Made by a program: the position numbers and the translations under genes
Notes under the pieces: model-generated
Told to the model about the DNA's origin: nothing
Databases searched by the model: none
What the model saw: only the letters and a program-made list of their open reading frames with translations
In this document: piece by piece, positions 58,852 to 64,000 of the stretch
Layout: every line of letters starts with the position of its first letter
Position numbering within the stretch: the first letter of the stretch is position 1
Assembly: GCF_030929595.1 (NCBI RefSeq)
Contig: NZ_JAVFVR010000015.1
Coordinates: 167,159-231,158 of the forward strand
Source of the DNA: Flavobacterium sp. LHD-85
Lineage (GTDB): Bacteria; Bacteroidota; Bacteroidia; Flavobacteriales; Flavobacteriaceae
Length of the DNA stretch: 64,000 nt
Direction of reading: 5' to 3'

Positions 58852-58958
58852 TTTCACGCAGATTTTAAATGATTTATGCAGATAAGCGCAGATTTTTTTA
58901 AGGCTTAAAAATTAAAATCTGCTAAAATCTGCTAAAATCTGCAGAATCTGCGTGAAAC
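58852..58958. repeat. Family-1 palindrome
   Basis: TTTCACGCAGATTTTAAAT and GAATCTGCGTGAAAC bound the element, with three AAAATCTGCT units in between. Short TTTGCGAGA/CGCAAAG-type motifs surround it (58820-59060). The rest of the 58715-59287 gap has no gene. Confidence 0.8.
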
Positions 58959-59287
58959 AAAATCTTTTTAATCTAATTAATCTGTGGTCTTAAAAATGTA
59001 ATCCTTAGCGACTTCGCGACTTTGCGAGCAATTTAAACCAGCTTTATACAAACAGCTTTGCGACCTTTACGTTTTTATAAATCCCAAAGAGTAAAAATCC
59101 TTGCGTACTTCGCGGTTAAATCACAACTGCATTTTATCGCATTTAAAGTAAGAAACAAAAAAGGAAAGCCTGTTTTTTCAGGAATGATATTTTACGGTTG
59201 GGTCGTAAAAAATGATTATTCAGTGATATAAAAATGGTTTAAAGCATTTAAATGAGCAATTTTGCAAGAAAGCTTAATTTCTATTTT

Positions 59288-60121
59288 ATGATTTCACCTC
59301 TTACTATAATCGCCGCGACTAATTTTTCTGATATTGCAAATAATGCCGTTGCTTATGCAGCAGGGCTTGCAAGAGCTACTGGCGCAAAATTGGTTTTGTT
59401 TAATTCATTTTCTTTGAGTGTGCACAGCGCAAACTCGCATATAACCGCAGACGCAATGCAAAAGCAGATTGATAGAGCAATTGCTAGGTTGGAAAATTTG
59501 GCAAAAGAAACAGGCGATTTGTTTAGAATTGAAACTGCAGCAATCTGTACCTATTCTTTTTTAGAAGACGAACTTCCAAGAATTATTGAGGAAACCAATG
59601 CAGATGTTGTGGTAATGGGAATGGCGGAGCGTTCTTTTGAACAAGAATTATTAGGAAATTCAACGACCACGGCGATTAAAAATTTGCAGATTCCAGTTTT
59701 AGCCGTGCCGCAAAATGCACGTTTTCTTAACATAAGAAAGGTTTTATATGCTTGCGACAGTTTAAGTTTTTCGGCTATTAAAAAATTTAGCTGGATAAAA
59801 AATGCTTTAGGAGATTTTGAAGCCGAAATTGAATTTTTTACTGTAGACGATAAGTTGGATGATTTGAAAGAAGAACAGCATAGAATTTTGATGAATTCGA
59901 ATCTCGAAAAAGAATTTGAAGACGTTAAATATCTGTATAAAACGGTAAGATCGAACGCTGTTATTAACGAAATCAGGAAAGAAATTAAGAATTACAAGGC
60001 TGATTTGCTGATTATGGTGCCTCAAAAATACGGTTTTTGGGATTCTTTGGTTCACAGAAGTAAAACTAGGGTTCTGGCAGCAGGACTTGAGATCCCATTA
60101 TTGTCGTTTCCGAATTATTAA
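59288..60121 (+). CDS. Tandem universal stress protein (UspA domains)
   Basis: This protein of about 277 residues has two UspA-like halves. The first half begins ISPLTIIAATNFSDIANNAVAYAAGLARATGAKLVLFNSF and has the GMAERSFEQELLGNSTT region with the ATP-binding type glycine motif; the second half has RKVLYACDSLSFSAI and DLLIMVPQKYGFWDSLVHRSKT, lacking the GxxG motif. So the second domain may not bind nucleotide. I chose the ATG at 59288; the frame extends to 59252. Usp proteins act in stress survival by unknown mechanisms. It is followed by a 592-bp gap. Confidence 0.85.
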   Translation: MISPLTIIAATNFSDIANNAVAYAAGLARATGAKLVLFNSFSLSVHSANSHITADAMQKQIDRAIARLENLAKETGDLFRIETAAICTYSFLEDELPRIIEETNADVVVMGMAERSFEQELLGNSTTTAIKNLQIPVLAVPQNARFLNIRKVLYACDSLSFSAIKKFSWIKNALGDFEAEIEFFTVDDKLDDLKEEQHRILMNSNLEKEFEDVKYLYKTVRSNAVINEIRKEIKNYKADLLIMVPQKYGFWDSLVHRSKTRVLAAGLEIPLLSFPNY

Positions 60122-60713
60122 AGATTGATTTGATTTAAAAATAATGATATAAAAATTAAGAGGTTTTTTTGAAGAAATAGTATCAAAATAAAATTTAACA
60201 GATTTTTTTTGATTTTAGGGATTCTATAATTTTTGGAGCTAGTTGCAGAATTTCAAAATTATATCTTAACATTTCGGGCAGTTTTGTTAATTATTCTTAA
60301 TTGTCTGCTGGTTTCAGATATTTTTAAATTAATTTTGTGGCACTCTAAAAACTTAATGCAGATAGGTTTTTTTATCAGTATGGCAACAGCTATAATTGAG
60401 AATTATCTACAAACTGAAATAGCATTATATGATTTTAAAAATAAGATAAATTAAAGATTTTATTCCACGTAATACCGAGAGAACACTTGGTGTAGATTTT
60501 TAATTTATTTTAATTGGATTTTGTATAATATTTTTAGCTTGTTCAGATTTTAAAAAATAATATTTCTCATAAAAAAGTATTGTCAGCAGATTTAATCGGC
60601 TTTTTAAGGAATACATTACGTTTCCTGCATAGTTCTAAATAAACTGTGAAAAGAAGAGAAAAGTAGTAAGCATTGGGTTCTAAGAGTACAAAGCTTAAAA
60701 AAAAATAAAAACA
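60122..60713. other. 592-bp AT-rich region without a supported gene
   Basis: No convincing gene is seen. A frame from a TTG at 60233 to 60454 encodes a hydrophobic 73-residue sequence (LIILNCLLVSDIFKLIL), but it lacks an ATG and has no family signal. The 150 bp before fabH are AT-rich; no -7 box stands out. The reason for this large gap is unclear. Confidence 0.5.
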
Positions 60714-61760
60714 ATGAGCGCAGTTATTACAGCAATAGGTGGTTTCGTGCCATCATCAATTTTGACCAATAAAAAGATTTCAGAAACAGTTGATACATCG
60801 GAGGAATGGATCATTAAAAGAACTGGAATTAGAGAACGCAGAATCGCAGACGACGACACGGCAACATCTGATCTTGCCGCAGCAGCGATTGAAAATCTTT
60901 TAGAAAATTATAAGGTAGATCGTAATGAGATTGAAGCGTTGTTGGTAGCAACAGCAACTCCAGATCACATTTTAGCGCCAACTGCTAGTATTGTTTGCGA
61001 TAAAAGCGGACTTACAAATGCTTTTGGAATTGACATGAATGCAGCTTGCAGCGGATTTTTGTATGCACTAGAAATGGGAGCAAACATGATTGAAAGCGGT
61101 CGCTACAAAAAATTAATCGTCGTTGGAGCTGACAAAATGAGTTCTATCGTAGATTATGAAGATCGTAATACTTGTATTCTTTTCGGAGATGGAGCAGGAG
61201 CAGTTTTATTAGAAAAAACTGAATCTGATGCTGGATTAATGAAAACGATTTTGAAAACAGACGGAAGTGGAGTTTCTTCTTTGGCTGTACCAGCTGGAGG
61301 CTCTAGAAATCCAACTTCTATGCAGAGTCTTTTGCACAGAACACACTATTTAAAACAAGACGGTGCTTTTGTATTTAAAAGAGCGGTGGCTGCAATGAGC
61401 CAAGTTTCGCAAGATGCTTTGGCAAAAAACGAATTAGAATCTGACCAAATTGACTGGGTAGTTCCACATCAGGCTAATTTAAGAATTATCACTGCTGTAG
61501 GCGAAAGTTTAGGCATTGATTTTGAAAAAGTAAAAGTAAATATTGACCGTTACGGCAATACAACATCTGCAACAGTTCCGCTGTGTTTATGGGATTTCAA
61601 AGACGATTTTAAAGAAGGACAAAATGTATTGATCACTACTTTTGGAGCAGGATTTTCTTGGGGTGCAACGTGCTTAAAATGGGGCGTTATGCGTGAGAAA
61701 AATCCAGTTGCTACTATAAAAGCAGGCAAAAAAGAAGAAGGCGTTCTAGTAGAACACTAA
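60714..61760 (+). CDS. fabH: Beta-ketoacyl-ACP synthase III
   Basis: This 348-residue enzyme starts fatty-acid synthesis by condensing an acyl-CoA (acetyl or branched) with malonyl-ACP. The catalytic triad is complete: C112 in NAACSGFLYAL, H252 in VVPHQANLRI and N282 in DRYGNTTSATVP. Typical features include STNK-like start, KRTGIRERR (39-44 region) and an FGAGFSWGA end. Flavobacteria often have more than one fabH copy; it stands apart from the usual fab operon (no plsX, no fabD here). It may be a specialised copy tied to the adjacent LytS/LytTR genes, 36 bp downstream. Confidence 0.94.
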   Translation: MSAVITAIGGFVPSSILTNKKISETVDTSEEWIIKRTGIRERRIADDDTATSDLAAAAIENLLENYKVDRNEIEALLVATATPDHILAPTASIVCDKSGLTNAFGIDMNAACSGFLYALEMGANMIESGRYKKLIVVGADKMSSIVDYEDRNTCILFGDGAGAVLLEKTESDAGLMKTILKTDGSGVSSLAVPAGGSRNPTSMQSLLHRTHYLKQDGAFVFKRAVAAMSQVSQDALAKNELESDQIDWVVPHQANLRIITAVGESLGIDFEKVKVNIDRYGNTTSATVPLCLWDFKDDFKEGQNVLITTFGAGFSWGATCLKWGVMREKNPVATIKAGKKEEGVLVEH

Positions 61761-61795
61761 GATAGGATTTTTCAATTTTACAGTTGAGGGAATAA

Positions 61796-62890
61796 ATGGG
61801 TAGAAGGAACCAAAATAAAAAATCAGGCAAGAATTTTTTCTATAAATACTACAGGATTATAGTAATTCCAGCCGTTTTTCTGGTCTATCTTTCGTCTTAT
61901 TATTTTCTAAATCCGTATAGAAATTTTGAAGAAGAAGGTTTGCTCGACTTAGATCAGACCTTCGATATCTTCATTATTTTGTTGTATTGCGCCATACTTA
62001 CGGAACTGACTTTGTTTGTTGGCCGAAAATTAAACTATTATATAAGTTGGGAACAAAATCCAGCTTTTAGGGCCATTGCCCAATTTATCTGCTTAATTGC
62101 AGGAAATATTCTTTTAAACTATTTTTTTTCTTGGCTTTGGGACTATTTATATCCATGTACAGCTCTAGAAGTAAATGATTTGGTTACCATTTGGCAGTCT
62201 AAGATTATGGCAGCCATTATATCATTGTTTATAAGCGCTATTCATACCGGAATATTTTTGCTAAACAGATGGCGTTTGAATGCTATAGAAACGGCTGAAT
62301 TAAAAGTTAGAGCATCGGAATTGCAGGAAGCGGTAACGCGTTCAAAATTAGAATCGTTAAAAATGCAGTTAGATCCGCATTTTGTGTTCAATAATTTCAG
62401 CACTTTGACCGAATTGATTTATGAAGATCAGAAAGAAGCGGCTTCCTTCTTAGAAAATATAACGAGAGTATATCGTTATATGATTTCAAATTCAAATAAA
62501 GATACCATTACGGTAAAAGAAGAAATTGAATTCCTAAATGCTTATTTTTATTTATTGAAGAAAAGACTGGGAGATAAAATTGCTTTAAAAATTGAAGTTG
62601 ATCCTGCTTCTTTAGCGCTTCATTTGCCACCTTTGACTTTGCAGTTATTGGTAGAAAATGCTGTGAAACACAATATGGCAACGTTAGCCAATCCGCTTAC
62701 CATTACTGTTTTTTCCGATTCAGATGATATTATTGTTCGAAATAACTTGCAGAGAACCGCTGGAAAAACTTTGGTTTCAACGGGAATTGGAAATAAAAAT
62801 ATCAAATTTCGTTATAAGATTCTATCTCAGAGAATGCCAATTTTCACTGAATCAGATGGTTATTATGACGTGCGCCTGCCATTAATTTAA
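61796..62890 (+). CDS. LytS-type sensor histidine kinase, second pair
   Basis: This 364-residue kinase has four N-terminal membrane helices (about 20-38, 54-73, 91-113 and 137-157), a short coiled coil and the His_kinase domain with H195 in MQLDPHFVFNNFSTLTELI. The ATP-binding part shows VENAVKHNMATL and STGIGNKNIKFRY. It is followed by its LytTR regulator after 5 bp. The membrane part differs from that of the first kinase (56123), so it should sense another signal. Position after fabH could point to membrane-lipid status; this is speculation. Confidence 0.92.
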   Translation: MGRRNQNKKSGKNFFYKYYRIIVIPAVFLVYLSSYYFLNPYRNFEEEGLLDLDQTFDIFIILLYCAILTELTLFVGRKLNYYISWEQNPAFRAIAQFICLIAGNILLNYFFSWLWDYLYPCTALEVNDLVTIWQSKIMAAIISLFISAIHTGIFLLNRWRLNAIETAELKVRASELQEAVTRSKLESLKMQLDPHFVFNNFSTLTELIYEDQKEAASFLENITRVYRYMISNSNKDTITVKEEIEFLNAYFYLLKKRLGDKIALKIEVDPASLALHLPPLTLQLLVENAVKHNMATLANPLTITVFSDSDDIIVRNNLQRTAGKTLVSTGIGNKNIKFRYKILSQRMPIFTESDGYYDVRLPLI

Positions 62891-62895
62891 TAGTT

Positions 62896-63651
62896 ATGAA
62901 AATTTTAATTGTAGAAGATGAAAGTATTAACGCCAGCCGATTAAAAAGGCTGTTGGAAGAATTGGAGCCCAATTGTGAGATTCTAGGCATTATTGATACT
63001 GTTGTAGATACTGTAGCATGGTTAAATTCAAATCCGACTCCCGATTTAATTACGATGGACATTCGTTTAGCCGACGGACTGAGTTTTGCCATTTTTGATG
63101 AAATTAATATCACTTGTCCAGTCATTTTTACTACAGCGTATGACGAATATGCAATTCGTGCTTTTAAGGTAAACAGCATCGATTATTTGATGAAACCTAT
63201 CGAAAAGACGGAATTGGAATTTGCATTAACCAAATTCAAATCTTTAAATAAAAACGAATCCAACGTAACCAATATCGCTGGAATTCTAAAAGAACTGATT
63301 GAAAAGCCAGTTTTTAGAATGCGCTTTTTAGTAACCTATCGTGACGGTTATAAAAGCGTAGACGTTTCCGATATTGACTTTATATATTCTGAATTTAAAA
63401 CCAGCAATTTATTTCTTAAATCTGGTGTAATTATCTCTATTCCGCAAACCATGGAAGAACTGGAGCAGGAATTAGATCCAAATATCTTTTTCCGTGCCAA
63501 TCGCCAGTTTTTCATTCGTGCAGAAAGCATCAAATCTATTGCAAACTACTTCAACGCAAAACTTAAAATCCAACTTAAACTAGATCCCGAACGCGAGGTA
63601 ATCATTAGCCGTGAGAAAACGCCATTTTTCAAACAATGGATGGATAGGTAG
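62896..63651 (+). CDS. LytTR-family response regulator, second pair
   Basis: This 251-residue regulator has a receiver with D55 in LITMDIRLADG and a LytTR domain (about 140-250) with FFRANRQFFIRAESIKSIANYFNAKLKIQLK. Its phospho-receiver is similar to the first LytTR regulator, so cross-talk or a shared ancestor is possible. Target genes cannot be predicted; the 21-bp repeat sites listed could belong to either regulator. Confidence 0.92.
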   Translation: MKILIVEDESINASRLKRLLEELEPNCEILGIIDTVVDTVAWLNSNPTPDLITMDIRLADGLSFAIFDEINITCPVIFTTAYDEYAIRAFKVNSIDYLMKPIEKTELEFALTKFKSLNKNESNVTNIAGILKELIEKPVFRMRFLVTYRDGYKSVDVSDIDFIYSEFKTSNLFLKSGVIISIPQTMEELEQELDPNIFFRANRQFFIRAESIKSIANYFNAKLKIQLKLDPEREVIISREKTPFFKQWMDR

Positions 63652-63791
63652 TTTTTAAGTTGCTAAGGTTCTAAGTTTTTTTTGTTTTGCCGCAAAGGCG
63701 CTAAGGCGCGAAGTTTTTTTTGCCACGAATTACACTAAATTTCGTTAATTTTCTTTTTGAAGTTATGATGTTTTACTCTCATTTTTGTCAT

Positions 63792-63879
63792 TTCGACGAA
63801 GGAGAAATCTCCGCAAGCAGCTCCACAATCTATAGCTAATCTTTGTAGAGTTTCTCGAGAAGATTTCTCCTTCGTCGAA
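63792..63879. repeat. Family-4 inverted repeat, 19-bp perfect arms
   Basis: TTCGACGAAGGAGAAATCT and AGATTTCTCCTTCGTCGAA are exact complements about 88 bp end to end; the loop contains CCGCAAGCAGCTCC and GTAGAGTTTCTCGAG. It lies 15 bp from the end of the transposase frame, so it may be its terminal repeat or a separate MITE-like element. Confidence 0.85.
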
Positions 63880-63893
63880 ATTGTAAAAGTCAT

Positions 63894-64000
63894 TTATTTC
63901 GGTAACGGATTTATCATTTCGATTGGCTTTTTTCCATCAATTCCCTGATGGGGTCTTTCATGATTATAGTAATATAAATATTGTAATAATTCTTCTTTTA
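63894..64000 (-). mobile_element. IS transposase C-terminus, cut by the window edge
   Basis: The minus strand reads EELLQYLYYYNHERPHQGIDGKKPIEMINPLPK plus stop. The YNHERPHQ motif is the hallmark of the C-terminal end of DDE integrase-type transposases (IS3/IS481-like). The body lies beyond the window. No terminal inverted repeat can be assigned with certainty. Confidence 0.8.

Noticed and set aside
60233..60454. 73-codon hydrophobic frame
   Set aside because: It starts at TTG, has no ATG, no recognisable family and no promoter-like sequence; AT-rich sequence alone can produce it.

Overview
The window looks like a chromosome segment from a Flavobacterium-type member of the Bacteroidota. The evidence is low GC, start codons mostly without Shine-Dalgarno sequences, Bacteroidota-style -7 boxes (TAnnTTTG), and typical families: propeller-domain sensor kinases, FtsX-like MacB permeases, LytS/LytTR pairs, and two-gene regulator/effector modules. 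Intergenic regions are very rich in palindromic repeats. No rRNA, tRNA or CRISPR array was recognised. A partial transposase sits at the right edge.

Layout. 0-6 kb: HEAT-repeat protein (5' cut off), PgaC-like glycosyltransferase and LuxR-type response regulator, convergent with a large propeller/Y_Y_Y sensor histidine kinase. 6-8.3 kb: small NAD(P)-binding protein and an AraC regulator next to an RclC/YkgB-like membrane protein. 8.5-19.8 kb: an ABC ATPase with three tandem FtsX-type permeases, divergent from an NtrC-type regulator and its kinase; a sigma-54-like promoter and a perfect operator-like palindrome lie between. 19.9-24.3 kb: EamA exporter, two GNAT acetyltransferases, LysR, a Gdx/SugE-type SMR exporter and a Crp-like regulator. 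24.4-31 kb: a complete RND efflux operon. 31.3-32.9 kb: two putative immunity genes among copies of a distinctive repeat, one directly behind the C-terminal remnant of a possible toxin gene. 32.9-39.5 kb: TPR lipoprotein, a five-unit 161-bp tandem array of palindromes, and the oxidative pentose-phosphate operon gnd-zwf-pgl. 40-45.4 kb: HxlR/SDR pair and a McrBC restriction system.

45.5-58.6 kb is a stress-related region: OxyR with both redox cysteines, two alpha/beta hydrolases, OsmC, Ohr, a cupin, a DUF1223 protein, a LytS/LytTR two-component system and a DoxX-like protein. One gene here (49.7-52.3 kb) is split by a single in-frame TAG. Three genes (cupin, hydrolase, DoxX) share an almost identical upstream element: two GTCC-n2-TTCACC half-sites 21 bp apart, followed 33 bp later by a -7 box. 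This looks like a local regulon, possibly of the neighbouring LytTR regulator. 59-64 kb: tandem universal stress protein, FabH and a second LytS/LytTR pair, then repeats and the transposase end.

The observations I rate highest are the shared 21-bp direct-repeat regulatory element, the repeat-bounded toxin-tail/immunity cassettes, the in-frame amber codon, and the tandem palindrome array. All identifications come from reading the sequence; no database search was run.
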